Assembly: GCA_018660265.1 (NCBI GenBank)
Contig: JABJKS010000121.1
Location: 62,001-126,000 of the forward strand
From: Rhodospirillaceae bacterium
GTDB taxonomy: Bacteria; Pseudomonadota; Alphaproteobacteria; GCA-2731375
Direction: 5' to 3'
DNA length: 64,000 nt
Shown: in pieces, positions 49,899 through 59,228 of the stretch
How positions within the stretch are numbered: the stretch's first letter is position 1
Layout: each line of letters starts with the position of its first letter
Notes under the pieces: generated by a model
What the model was told of the DNA's origin: nothing
What the model saw: only the letters and a program-made list of their open reading frames with translations
Databases searched by the model: none
Position numbers and translations under genes: made by a program

Positions 49899-50690
49899 AT
49901 GTCCAAGGACACCTACTACAAAGATCATTGGGTGGAGATCGAGCCTGATCGATTGGAGCGTTACGAGGCGCAGTTCGTTTGGGGTGCGCGTGGCAACCGG
50001 TTGATTGAGGGGGCGGATATCGCCGAGGGCCAGGCCGTGGCTGATTATGGCTGCGGGCCTGGTTATTTGTCGGTCGAGCTGGCCAAGCGCGTGGGCGCGG
50101 GCGGCCATGTGCATGCCTTTGATGTAAACGCGGAATTCGTCAGGAAAACCCAAGACAGATTGGCAGCTGAAGGTCTGGCGGACCGCGCCACCGTGACACA
50201 TCTACAGGCCGATGTGTTGCCTCTGGAGGCCGACAGCCTGGACCGGGTCATCGTCAAGAACGTCATGGTTTATGTGGATGATCCGCTTTCAAGTTTCCGG
50301 GAATTCCGCCGGGTTGTGAAGCCAGGCGGCAAGGTGCATGCCATCGATAGTGATTTCTACATGGCCGCCTTTGATCCCATTGATGTGCACGATTGGCGGC
50401 ATGTGCTGGACGCCGGTATCCACGCTTTCCGCACGCCCACGATTGGCCGCAAAATGTACGGCATCGCGCTCGAAGCAGGCTTTACGGATGTCGCGGTGGA
50501 GGTTATCGCCGCACCGGATTTCTCCGGTCGCATGCTCAGCTTTATCAAGAACACCGCCGGCTATGCGCGGGAGGGCGGCAAACATGATGAGGCGATCGTT
50601 GCGCGCGTTGTTGATGTCGCCAGCAAAGCGGTGGAGGACGGCACCTTCTTTGCCCTGAACCCACAGTTCCTGGTTACGGCAACAGTCTAG
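49899..50690 (+). CDS. class I SAM-dependent methyltransferase
   Basis: A 263-residue methyltransferase of the UbiE/Methyltransf_11 type. It has motif I VADYGCGPGYLSVELA, motif II near VHAFDVN, and motif post-II LEADSLDRVIVKNVMVYVDD, with KPGGKVHAIDSD as motif III. It starts 9 bp after the cyclase gene and ends 11 bp before the MBL-fold gene, so it belongs to the same transcription unit. The methyl acceptor is unknown; a small catabolic intermediate is plausible but not shown. Confidence 0.88.
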   Translation: MSKDTYYKDHWVEIEPDRLERYEAQFVWGARGNRLIEGADIAEGQAVADYGCGPGYLSVELAKRVGAGGHVHAFDVNAEFVRKTQDRLAAEGLADRATVTHLQADVLPLEADSLDRVIVKNVMVYVDDPLSSFREFRRVVKPGGKVHAIDSDFYMAAFDPIDVHDWRHVLDAGIHAFRTPTIGRKMYGIALEAGFTDVAVEVIAAPDFSGRMLSFIKNTAGYAREGGKHDEAIVARVVDVASKAVEDGTFFALNPQFLVTATV

Positions 50691-50701
50691 GAGTCTAAAC
50701 C

Positions 50702-51442
50702 ATGGCAGTCTCTGTCACATTCGTTGGCGCGGGGGATGCCTTCGGCAGTGGCGGTCGGTTTAATACTTGCATCATGGTGGACGGCGCGGACCTGCGTTTC
50801 ACGATAGATTTCGGGGCCTCGTCCCTGGTGGCGTTGAACAAACTGGGTATCGACCATAACTCAATCGATGCCGTCCTGTTGACCCATATGCACGGCGATC
50901 ATTTCGGCGGCCTGCCTTTTATGCTGCTGGACGCGATGTTAGGCGCGCGCCGGAACCGCCCCCTGACCATTGCAGGGCCGAAGAACCTTGAGGCGCGGGT
51001 CGTCGCGGCGGTCGAGGCTTTATTTCCAGGCTCGGGCGTTATGAAGCCGAAGTTCCCCCTGCATTTCATCGAGTTGGAAGTTGGTGCCGTCAACAATATT
51101 CTGGGCCTGGAGGTGACACCCTATCCGGCCCGGCACACACCCCAGGCTGACCCCACCGCATTGCGTGTTGCGGTTGATGATAAAGTTGTGACCTATTCAG
51201 GTGACGGTGAATATACCGAGGCACTGACCCAGGCCAGCCGGGATGCCGATTTGTTTATCGCGGAATGTTATTTTCATGACAGGCCGGTTCAGGGCCACAT
51301 GAATTACACCGACATCGCCGCCCACCGCGATGACTTCGCCGCCCGGCGCCTGATCCTGACCCATCTTGGCCCGGAAATGCTGGCCAAGTCCACCGAACTG
51401 CCCGAGGAATGCGCCGAGGATGGCCTGGTGGTGAGGCTTTAA
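50702..51442 (+). CDS. MBL-fold metal-dependent hydrolase
   Basis: Metallo-beta-lactamase-fold protein of 246 residues. The metal motif is THMHGDHFGG (HxHxDH), with later ligand Asp in YSGDGEYTEA and His in LILTHLGPEM. It resembles RNase Z/PhnP-type phosphodiesterases and ring-opening lactonases, and I cannot choose between them. It is the last gene of the presumed Rieske operon, 11 bp after the methyltransferase. A 101-bp gap follows before the sensor kinase. Confidence 0.87.
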   Translation: MAVSVTFVGAGDAFGSGGRFNTCIMVDGADLRFTIDFGASSLVALNKLGIDHNSIDAVLLTHMHGDHFGGLPFMLLDAMLGARRNRPLTIAGPKNLEARVVAAVEALFPGSGVMKPKFPLHFIELEVGAVNNILGLEVTPYPARHTPQADPTALRVAVDDKVVTYSGDGEYTEALTQASRDADLFIAECYFHDRPVQGHMNYTDIAAHRDDFAARRLILTHLGPEMLAKSTELPEECAEDGLVVRL

Positions 51443-51543
51443 GTCCAGTGGCCGGCCAGGCCGGGAGCGGACGATTAATATTAACTTAATATACGCCCGT
51501 CATAGTTGGGCCGCACGGTGCGGCAATTGGCGGGCGCTATCAT

Positions 51544-53337
51544 ATGTCTTTGAAACTTCGCAACATTCTGGTCGTCTCTTTTACGCTGGTGGCGATCATT
51601 CCGGTCGTTTTCCTGGCCCTCTGGGTGCAGAGGACCGCTCTCGAAACCGAGATCGCGGCGGTCGAGGAAAAGCATCTGATCATCGCCCGCAATTTGACCA
51701 CGGCACTCGACCGTTATGCGCGGGACACGCGTGCGGTGTTTGATCTGTTCACCGGCATGGTGGCGGCCAACGGCCTGTCCAAAGGCGTGCCCTGGGCCGA
51801 GCATTCGGGTCTGTCCCGGCAATTGGGCTTCCGCTATTTTGCCCTGGCGGGCAAGGGCGGACGGTTGACAATGCTGTTGAATAACGGCGACCGGGCCATC
51901 GATACGATGGCTCCGGGCGTGTTTGAAAAAGTCCGCGCTCAGGCAGCCGGTGCGCCCAGCTTCACCGGCGTCATGCACGATACCCTGGGGCGGCCGACGA
52001 TTTTTTTGGTACAGCGACTGGCATCGGGCCGAATAGCGGTCGGCGCCATCAATACCGACTATATGCAGCAACTGCAAAAAGCCATTAGCTTTGGCGAACG
52101 CGGGCATTCGGCAATCGTTGACCGGTATGGCAATACCATCGCCCACCCCAGCGCGGAATGGCAGGGCAATCTGACTAATATCACCAAACTCGACGCCGTG
52201 GCGCGGATGACGCGGGGGGAAAGCGGTGTCTCGCGGTTTTATTCGCCGGTGATGAAGGGCGACATGATCGCCGGCTTCAATACGGTGCCGGGCACTGGCT
52301 GGGGCGTCATGGTGCCCCAACCGGTGGCGGAGCTGGAGGAACGCGCCGGCCAAACACAAAACTTCGCGTTGGCGTTGGCCTTTGGCGGGCTGGCGGTCGC
52401 GGTTCTGCTGGGCTGGTTCATCGCCGGTGTGCTGACCGGCCCCGTGTCGGCGGTGGTGGGGGCGGCCCGCCAATTCACGGGCGGCAATCTGGCGGCCCGC
52501 GTGCCCCTGCCCGAAGGGACGGCAACCGCCGAATTCCGCGAATTGTCCGGCGCCTTCAACCGGATGGCGGAAAGCATTGAGGAATCGCAAAAGCAACTTG
52601 CCGCGGCATTGACCAGCGCACGGGTGGCGGATCGGGCAAAATCCGAGTTTCTGGCCAATACCGGCCACGAACTGCGCACCCCCCTGAACGCCATTATCGG
52701 CTTTTCCGAGATCATGGAGAGCAAGCTTTATGGCCCGCTGGGCGATCCCAGATACGATGAACAGATCGGCCATATCCACGATAGCGGCAAGCATTTGCTG
52801 GATATCGTCAATGACCTGCTGGATATCTCGCGGATCAACTCGGGCAATCTAGAGCTATCCCAGGGCAAAGCTGATCCATGGAAGGTTATCGACACCTGTG
52901 TCGGCATGATCACCGAACGGGCCGAGGCGGCCGACGTGGGATTGCATGTCGATCTCGATCCCGGAATTCCCATGGCCTGGGCCGACGAGCGGGCGCTGAA
53001 GCAGATTGTCCTTAATCTTCTCTCGAACGCCGTGAAGTTCACGCCACCCGGCGGCAGCCTGACGGTGACCGCCCATCAGACGCCTGACGGGTCATTCGAA
53101 ATACAGGTCAGCGACACCGGCATCGGCATGGATATGTCGGACCTGGACCGGGTTTTCGAACCCTTTGGCCAAATCGATGCCTCCCTAAGCCGCAATTACG
53201 AGGGCATGGGCCTTGGTTTGCCGCTCGCCAAGGCGTTGGCCGAAGGCCATGGCGGCTCACTGCACATCGACAGCGCGCCGGGTAAAGGCACCACGGTAAC
53301 GCTTTCCCTGCCCCCCGAACCGGCGCTGGCGGCATAG
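51544..53337 (+). CDS. membrane sensor histidine kinase (Cache-HAMP-HisKA-HATPase)
   Basis: A 597-residue two-component sensor. TM1 (about 8-28), a periplasmic Cache-like sensory domain (about 30-270), TM2 (about 274-296), HAMP (about 297-350, with EFRELSGAFNRMAESIE), HisKA with phospho-acceptor H375 in NTGHELRTPLNAI, and HATPase with N-box NLLSNAVKFTPPGG and G-box DTGIGM. No response regulator gene is adjacent, so it is an orphan. A link with the DivK/PleD proteins is possible since its HisKA is of the PleC/DivJ kind (GHELRTPLNAIIGFSE). The ligand is unknown. Confidence 0.92.
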   Translation: MSLKLRNILVVSFTLVAIIPVVFLALWVQRTALETEIAAVEEKHLIIARNLTTALDRYARDTRAVFDLFTGMVAANGLSKGVPWAEHSGLSRQLGFRYFALAGKGGRLTMLLNNGDRAIDTMAPGVFEKVRAQAAGAPSFTGVMHDTLGRPTIFLVQRLASGRIAVGAINTDYMQQLQKAISFGERGHSAIVDRYGNTIAHPSAEWQGNLTNITKLDAVARMTRGESGVSRFYSPVMKGDMIAGFNTVPGTGWGVMVPQPVAELEERAGQTQNFALALAFGGLAVAVLLGWFIAGVLTGPVSAVVGAARQFTGGNLAARVPLPEGTATAEFRELSGAFNRMAESIEESQKQLAAALTSARVADRAKSEFLANTGHELRTPLNAIIGFSEIMESKLYGPLGDPRYDEQIGHIHDSGKHLLDIVNDLLDISRINSGNLELSQGKADPWKVIDTCVGMITERAEAADVGLHVDLDPGIPMAWADERALKQIVLNLLSNAVKFTPPGGSLTVTAHQTPDGSFEIQVSDTGIGMDMSDLDRVFEPFGQIDASLSRNYEGMGLGLPLAKALAEGHGGSLHIDSAPGKGTTVTLSLPPEPALAA

Positions 53338-53367
53338 CCGAGGCGTCCCGGCAATATCCGGGGCCGG

Positions 53368-55095
53368 TCAGCGTATGCCGGAATCCGGATCCTCGATCCC
53401 GTAATCACGTTTCGCTGATTCTGCGCTGACATAACCGTTTTTCAGGTCGTCGGCCAGGGCATCCGCATCCCGCTTTGCCGGCGGGCCATAGCCGCCCGAA
53501 CCGGGCACTTCAAAGATGATGCGGCCATCTTCAGGCACGGTAAAAGCACCTTTGGAGAGGGGATGGCGCTGGCTGCCGTCCGGGTCTTCCAGGACGATCC
53601 GCATGGGCGAACCTGCCAGTCCACCAGCCAGACCAAAGGGAGGTGATTTGCTGCGTTCGCTACAGACCGCACCGCGGGCGGTGTTGCCCAATACCTGCCA
53701 GACCCGGCGGGCACCGCAACCACCACGGAATTCACCGGCACCGCCACTATCGGGCAGCACGGAATATTCTTCCACCCTGACGGGGAAGCTCATCTCCAGC
53801 ACCTCGATCGGGGTGTTCATCATGTTGGAAATCCCGGCAGCGACTACGTTGATGCCGTCTTTGTTATGGCGGGCACCAAAGCCGCCCTTGATGGATTCAT
53901 AGCTGACATACCGCTCACCGCTGCGATAGTCGATACCGCCCAGGGTCAGCACGCTCGAGGTACCTTGCGAACAGGCCATAACCCGTTCCGGTAAAAAGCC
54001 GTACATCGCCCCGAACAACATGTCGGCGACCCGGTGGGACATCTCGTGATTGGCATAAACTACAGGAGCTGGGAAAGCTGCATTGACGACGGAGGCCTCG
54101 GGCGCTGTGACCGTGATGGCCCGCCAACAACCGGAATTGGGCGGGATCATGCCGTTCGGGTCCGCGATCATTTTGACGGCTGTATAGATCCCCGATGCGG
54201 TCACCGACAGGGGCGCATTCATGGGACCGGCGACCTGAGGGTCGGAGCCCGTGAAATCCACGCTTAAGGTATCGCCTGTTTTGACCGCGTGCATACGGAC
54301 GGTGAAAGTGTCGTCCTCTGTGGCGCCTGGTTCCAACACCCCGTCGCCGTCGCAAAAATCTTCGAACCGGCCTTCGCCATCTGGCAATTCCGCTAGAAAT
54401 TTTCGCATCATGGTTTCGGAATAATCCATTACCTCATCCATAATCCGGCGCAAGGTATCAACGCCGTATTTCTCCGCCAGCTCCGACAGCCGCGCACTGC
54501 CCCGTCGGTTGGCGGCGATCTGGGCGTTCATATCACCCCGGCGTTCATCGGGCGTGCGGACATTGGTGAAAATGATCGCGTCCACGCCCTGGTTCAAAAC
54601 GCCCGCTTCATACAGGCGGATGGGCGGCAGGCGTAGGCCCTCGCCAAAAACTTCCGTCACCGCGCCATAACTGCCCGGTGTCGCACTGCCGATATCCGGC
54701 CAATGGGCCCGCACACAGGCAAAACCCAGTAGATCGCCTTTGTGGAATGACGGCGAGACGATGTTGACATCGGGCAGGTGGGAACCACCAAAATAAGGAT
54801 CATTGTGAATGAAAACATCCCCATCCTCGAACGCGCCAAATGCCTGGATCACGGCCTTCACAGCATCGGGCATGGAGCCCAGATGGATCGGCAGATCCGG
54901 TCCTTGGGCGATCATCTCGCCCTTGGCATCAAACAAACCGCAGGAATAATCGCCCGCCACTTTTAACAAAGGCGAATAGGCGGTTTTCGCCAGGACGATT
55001 TTCATCTCCTCCGCCGCTGCATACAGGCTGTTCTTCACCACTTCGAACGTGGCGGCATCTGTTCTTACGGAATTTGCGCTACTATTTAACATCAT
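53368..55095 (-). CDS. hyuB: hydantoinase B / oxoprolinase family protein
   Basis: A 575-residue subunit of the ATP-dependent hydantoinase/5-oxoprolinase/acetone-carboxylase type. Family blocks are LFDAKGEMIAQGPDLPIHLGSM, FIHNDPYFGGSHLPDVNIV, SQGTSSVLTLGGIDYRSGERY and GGAGEFRGGCG. It begins within the last 14 bp of hyuA, so translation is coupled. With HyuA it hydrolyses an amide ring (hydantoin, N-methylhydantoin or 5-oxoproline) at the cost of ATP. The substrate is not determinable from the sequence. Confidence 0.92.
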   Translation of the reverse strand: MMLNSSANSVRTDAATFEVVKNSLYAAAEEMKIVLAKTAYSPLLKVAGDYSCGLFDAKGEMIAQGPDLPIHLGSMPDAVKAVIQAFGAFEDGDVFIHNDPYFGGSHLPDVNIVSPSFHKGDLLGFACVRAHWPDIGSATPGSYGAVTEVFGEGLRLPPIRLYEAGVLNQGVDAIIFTNVRTPDERRGDMNAQIAANRRGSARLSELAEKYGVDTLRRIMDEVMDYSETMMRKFLAELPDGEGRFEDFCDGDGVLEPGATEDDTFTVRMHAVKTGDTLSVDFTGSDPQVAGPMNAPLSVTASGIYTAVKMIADPNGMIPPNSGCWRAITVTAPEASVVNAAFPAPVVYANHEMSHRVADMLFGAMYGFLPERVMACSQGTSSVLTLGGIDYRSGERYVSYESIKGGFGARHNKDGINVVAAGISNMMNTPIEVLEMSFPVRVEEYSVLPDSGGAGEFRGGCGARRVWQVLGNTARGAVCSERSKSPPFGLAGGLAGSPMRIVLEDPDGSQRHPLSKGAFTVPEDGRIIFEVPGSGGYGPPAKRDADALADDLKNGYVSAESAKRDYGIEDPDSGIR

Positions 55096-57166
55096 CGTTC
55101 TCCATGAGAATATGCCCTGTTTCTTTAAGGCGGGCTTGCCAGCCGGGCGGAACGACGATTGTGGTGTCCACCGCCTCGATCACCGCCGGGCCGGAAATTT
55201 CGATGCCCACGGCCAGTTTGGCGCAATCGTATATGGCGCAGTCACATCGCCCACCTTGCCTGAACCAAACAGATCGGTTGCCCTTCAAGGCGTCGTCCGC
55301 CGCACCGGCAGCATGGCTTAATTCGATATTCTCGAACTGCCCGATGGCGCTCAGACGCAGGTTGACCATTTGGATGGTTTCATCCGGGTTGTCATGGCCA
55401 TAGGTTTGCCGATGTTTGTCATGGAACAACTGGGCCAATTCCACCAGGGTGTCCGCCGTAATCGGCCCGGATGCAGCCGGGATCGTCAGCTCATAGGCCT
55501 GCCGGCCATAGCGCAGATCCGCAGAACGTTCCATCAACCAGTCTTTCTCGGGGATTTTGGCAGCTTGTAACATCTGCCGGGCGGAGACTTCCATTTCTCC
55601 ATAGGCCGCATCTATCGCGGCTGGATCGGCTTTATCCAGATGAATGAAATGGGTTTTCACATAGTCCCGCTTCAGATCCGTGGCAACCAGACCCAGGGCC
55701 GAAAAGCCACCTGGAATGGGCGGGATGATGACCTCCCGTATGCCAAGTTCGGCCGCCAGTTCCGTCGCATGCATGGGCCCTGCCCCGCCAAAGGCGACCA
55801 GGCTGAATTCCCGGGCATCATGGCCTCGTTCGACCGAGACGATGCGCAGTGCCTCCGCCATGGAGGCATTGACCACATTCAGCACTCCGGCCGCCGCCTC
55901 ATCTGTGCTGATACCAAGGGGCGCGCCAAGGTGTTCATCGATGGCGGCTGTCGCCTTGTCTCCGCGAATGGCCAGTCGGCCTGCCAGCAGGGCGTTCTGA
56001 TCCAGATAACCCAGGGCCAGATTGCAATCGGTCACCGTAGGCTCCGTACCGCCCGCGTCATAGCAGACGGGGCCCGGTTCGGCACCGGCACTTTTGGGGC
56101 CAACTTTTAATGACCCGCCTGGGTCGATCCAGGCGATGGAGCCGCCACCTGCGCTGACCTCTGCCAGATCGATCACCGGCACCCGGATGGGATGGCCGGT
56201 TCCGTTCATCCAGCGATTGACGTTGCCGTCGCCGCCCACCTCGTACTCGGACGTGGTTTCGACCACGCCGTCCTTGATCAGGCTGGCCTTGGCCGTGGTG
56301 CCACCCATGTCGAAGGACAGCAGGTTAGGTTTTTCCAGTTGCCGACCAATCATGGCGGCGGCGATGACACCGGCGGCAGGTCCGGATTCAATGGCCATCG
56401 CGGGCATCTTCAGACCTTCGGCGACATCAAAAACGCCGCCCGATGATCCCATGACGTAGAGGTCCGGCAGACCCATATCCCCCGTCGCGCCCGCCAGGCG
56501 TTGCAGATAGCTTTCCAGGATCGGCCCCACATAGGCGCAGACGGCGGTGGTGGAGGCGCGCTCAAACTCCCGGATTTCCGGCAGGACTTCGGACGAAAGA
56601 AAAACCGGTATGTCCGGCAGGGCAGCGCGCAGCTTTTCACCAATACGTTTTTCATGCGCATCGTTCAGGAACGAGAACATCAATGATACCGCAATAGCCT
56701 CGATATCGTTCTCTTTGGCGAAAGAGATAACCGCGTCGATATCGCTCTCATCCAGGGGGGTGACCACTTCGCCCGCTGCATCCACCCGCTCGTCAACCTC
56801 CAGGCGGCAATAGCGCGGGATCAAAAGCCCCGGGGCATCCTGAAACATATCGTAGAGGGAAGAGCGGGAAGACCGCCGCAATTCCAGCACATCGCGGAAG
56901 CCTTTGGTGGAAACCAACATGGCATGGGCACCCTTACCCTCTAAAATGGCGTTGGTCACAACAGTGGTGGCGTGAGAAAGCAGCGAGACCGAACTTGCCG
57001 CGATGCCGTGTTCTTCCAGGGCGATAGAGAGGCCCTGGACGACGCCTTGGCCAAAATCCTTTGGTGTCGTCGACACCTTGGCGATGCCGATCCGGCCCGT
57101 ATCCTCATCCACCAAGGCGACATCCGTAAATGTGCCGCCAATATCCACACCAACACGCCAACTCAT
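55082..57166 (-). CDS. hyuA: hydantoinase A / oxoprolinase family protein
   Basis: A 694-residue partner of HyuB. The N-terminal domain starts VGVDIGGTFTDVALVDEDTG, the nucleotide-binding loop of the family. Other blocks are GLEV-type SHATTVVTNAILEGKGA, DMGGTTAKASLI and AFGGAGPMHA. It is an actin-like ATPase that activates the ring carbonyl. It is middle gene of phyH-hyuA-hyuB. The gap to phyH is 34 bp and carries GGAGGAGGCGG just before the start codon. Spacing and direction make one operon likely. Confidence 0.92.
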   Translation of the reverse strand: MSWRVGVDIGGTFTDVALVDEDTGRIGIAKVSTTPKDFGQGVVQGLSIALEEHGIAASSVSLLSHATTVVTNAILEGKGAHAMLVSTKGFRDVLELRRSSRSSLYDMFQDAPGLLIPRYCRLEVDERVDAAGEVVTPLDESDIDAVISFAKENDIEAIAVSLMFSFLNDAHEKRIGEKLRAALPDIPVFLSSEVLPEIREFERASTTAVCAYVGPILESYLQRLAGATGDMGLPDLYVMGSSGGVFDVAEGLKMPAMAIESGPAAGVIAAAMIGRQLEKPNLLSFDMGGTTAKASLIKDGVVETTSEYEVGGDGNVNRWMNGTGHPIRVPVIDLAEVSAGGGSIAWIDPGGSLKVGPKSAGAEPGPVCYDAGGTEPTVTDCNLALGYLDQNALLAGRLAIRGDKATAAIDEHLGAPLGISTDEAAAGVLNVVNASMAEALRIVSVERGHDAREFSLVAFGGAGPMHATELAAELGIREVIIPPIPGGFSALGLVATDLKRDYVKTHFIHLDKADPAAIDAAYGEMEVSARQMLQAAKIPEKDWLMERSADLRYGRQAYELTIPAASGPITADTLVELAQLFHDKHRQTYGHDNPDETIQMVNLRLSAIGQFENIELSHAAGAADDALKGNRSVWFRQGGRCDCAIYDCAKLAVGIEISGPAVIEAVDTTIVVPPGWQARLKETGHILMENDDVK

Positions 57167-57200
57167 ACGCCGCCTCCTCCAATGAAACTATCCGGGGAGT

Positions 57201-58040
57201 CTAGCCGTTACCTCTCGAGGCGGCAACTTGCGGCACGTAGGCTTGTTTGGTGAAATGTTCCTGGTCATCCGCAGAGAAACTCAAACCCGCAGCCATGACG
57301 GCGGCGTCTTCAACCCTGTCCAACGGAACGTAGTAGCGATCATCGCCCGCAACATAGGCGTCATTGCTGGCGGCGTTGTAACAAATAATCAGGGTCCAAC
57401 GGCGGTTGTCGGACAAATTCTTGTCAGAACGATGCAGCATGTTGGAATGGAACACCAGAACATCGCCTGGGTCCAATTCCGCATGCACCAATTCATGGGA
57501 TTTCAAAATATGGGTCATGCGTTCGGGGTCCGCCTCGTTCTGTTTATCGGTCAAAGGAACATGATCGATCCGCCCCAGTTTATGAGAGCCTTTGACCAAT
57601 TGCAGACAACCGTTTTCCGGTGTGGTCTTGTCCAAGGCGATCATGCAGCTCAACATATCCGGGCGCAGGCAGCCATTATAGTACCAATAGCCATAGTCCT
57701 GATGCCATTCCCAGGCACCGCCCATCTGCGGTTCCTTAGCCGTCAGTTTCGATTGGAAATGGTAGACTTCTTCGCCAATCAGTGTTGTCGCCGTATCGAC
57801 CATGCGGGCGCAGCGGGCCGCCATGCCATAGACACTGTCGCCGGCCCGGTTCCAAAAGGCGATGCGGGTGCCAAAGCCTTCCTGATCGGGGCGCAGCAGG
57901 GAATGGGCGGCTATCGCAGGGTCCTCTTCCATGGCACGACGAAGGAGATCTGTTTCCGCCCCATCGAACAATTGAGGCAGGATGACATAGCCATCCCTCT
58001 CATAGTCTGCCTGTTGGTCTTTGGATAATTGAAAAGTCAT
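57201..58040 (-). CDS. phytanoyl-CoA dioxygenase (PhyH) family oxygenase
   Basis: Fe(II)/2-oxoglutarate oxygenase of 279 residues. The iron triad is HxD in WEWHQDYGYWY and the distal His in VFHSNMLHRSDKN, with Arg in NRRWTLIICYN for 2-oxoglutarate. The family includes ectoine hydroxylase and many enzymes hydroxylating small metabolites and N-methyl groups. It leads the phyH-hyuA-hyuB operon and is divergent from a methyltransferase of betaine type. A hydroxylation preparing an N-methylated substrate for HyuAB is an inference. Confidence 0.88.
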   Translation of the reverse strand: MTFQLSKDQQADYERDGYVILPQLFDGAETDLLRRAMEEDPAIAAHSLLRPDQEGFGTRIAFWNRAGDSVYGMAARCARMVDTATTLIGEEVYHFQSKLTAKEPQMGGAWEWHQDYGYWYYNGCLRPDMLSCMIALDKTTPENGCLQLVKGSHKLGRIDHVPLTDKQNEADPERMTHILKSHELVHAELDPGDVLVFHSNMLHRSDKNLSDNRRWTLIICYNAASNDAYVAGDDRYYVPLDRVEDAAVMAAGLSFSADDQEHFTKQAYVPQVAASRGNG

Positions 58041-58175
58041 ATCTTGGCACCAATTGTGTTGAAAACAGAGATTGGATTATGACAGAAATTCAGCTTTCGC
58101 ACTTTAGAAAATTCTGCCACAGTCCTCGCCGGTTGTTTGTATCGCGATGTCTTTTTTTAGCCGGAGGCTGTGCTA

Positions 58176-59228
58176 ATGAACTCGTCCACTTCGAATAAAG
58201 GCTTAATGGAACGCCTGGCCGACGGCCCGGTCATTTGTGCTGAGGGTTACCTGTTTGAGCTTGAACGCCGGGGCTACTTGCAGGCGGGTGCGTTCGTGCC
58301 GGAGGCGGTATTGGATCATCCTGACGAGGTGCGCCAGTTACATCGCGAATTCGTTCATGCGGGTTCTGATGTGGTGGAGGCGTTCACATATTATGGCCAC
58401 CGGGAAAAACTGCGCCTGATCGGTAAGGAACATTTGCTGGAAGACCTCAATCGGGAAGCCCTGCGCATCGCGAGCGAAGTTGCACAGGAAAGCGGTACAT
58501 TGCTGGCCGGCAATATCTGCAACACAAATTTATTTGAGCCTGATAGCGCCGAAAGCGAAAAACAGGTGCGTGCCATGTTTGAAGAGCAGGTCGCCTGGGC
58601 GGTGGAGGCGAATGCGGAACTTATTATCGGTGAAACCTTTTCCTATACGGCAGAAGCGTTGATCGCCTTGGATGTGATCAAACAGACAAAGCTGCCGGCG
58701 GTTATCACCATGGCCTTTCATCGCACGGATACCACACGGGAAGGGCATACGGCAGGGGAATCCTGCAAGCGCATCGCCGATGGCGGCGCGGATGTGGCCG
58801 GCCTGAACTGTTGCCGTGGGCCCTGGACCATGCTGCCTCTGTTGGCGGATGTCTGCGCCAGCATCGATATCCCCGTGGCCGCCCTACCGGTGCCCTATCG
58901 CACCCACGCGGATGAGCCAACGTTCCAATCCCTGCGGGACCCCGGTTGTAGCTGTCTGCCGACGGAAATGCCGTTTCCCACAGCCTTGGACCCGTTCACC
59001 TGTAACCGGTTCGAAATCGCCGACTTTACGAAACAGGCGCTGGATATGGGTGTCAGTTATTTCGGGGTTTGTTGCGGCGGTGCGCCCCATCATGTGCGCG
59101 CCATTGCAGAGGCCCTGGGCCGCACGCCGCCTGCCTCCCGCTATTCACCGGATATGTCGAAGCATGCGTTTTTCGGCACCAATGCCATGTTGCAGGATCA
59201 CAACACGAATGCCAGCGACCAGATTTAA
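58176..59228 (+). CDS. homocysteine S-methyltransferase / BHMT-like protein
   Basis: TIM-barrel zinc methyltransferase of 350 residues. Zinc cysteines appear as GLNCCRGP and FGVCCGGAPHH, the family triad. FELERRGYLQAGAFVPE and EAFTYYGHREKL recall betaine-homocysteine methyltransferase. The usual reaction moves a methyl from betaine (or a methyl-thio compound) to homocysteine. The ATG at 58176 follows GGAGG with proper spacing. It is convergent with the dimethylglycine-dehydrogenase-like gene, the enzyme of the next betaine step, with a 4-bp overlap. Confidence 0.85.
   Translation: MNSSTSNKGLMERLADGPVICAEGYLFELERRGYLQAGAFVPEAVLDHPDEVRQLHREFVHAGSDVVEAFTYYGHREKLRLIGKEHLLEDLNREALRIASEVAQESGTLLAGNICNTNLFEPDSAESEKQVRAMFEEQVAWAVEANAELIIGETFSYTAEALIALDVIKQTKLPAVITMAFHRTDTTREGHTAGESCKRIADGGADVAGLNCCRGPWTMLPLLADVCASIDIPVAALPVPYRTHADEPTFQSLRDPGCSCLPTEMPFPTALDPFTCNRFEIADFTKQALDMGVSYFGVCCGGAPHHVRAIAEALGRTPPASRYSPDMSKHAFFGTNAMLQDHNTNASDQI

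Noticed and set aside
55082-55095. possible frameshift between hyuA and hyuB
   Set aside because: The 14-bp overlap has each gene complete with its own start and stop, normal for translationally coupled subunits.
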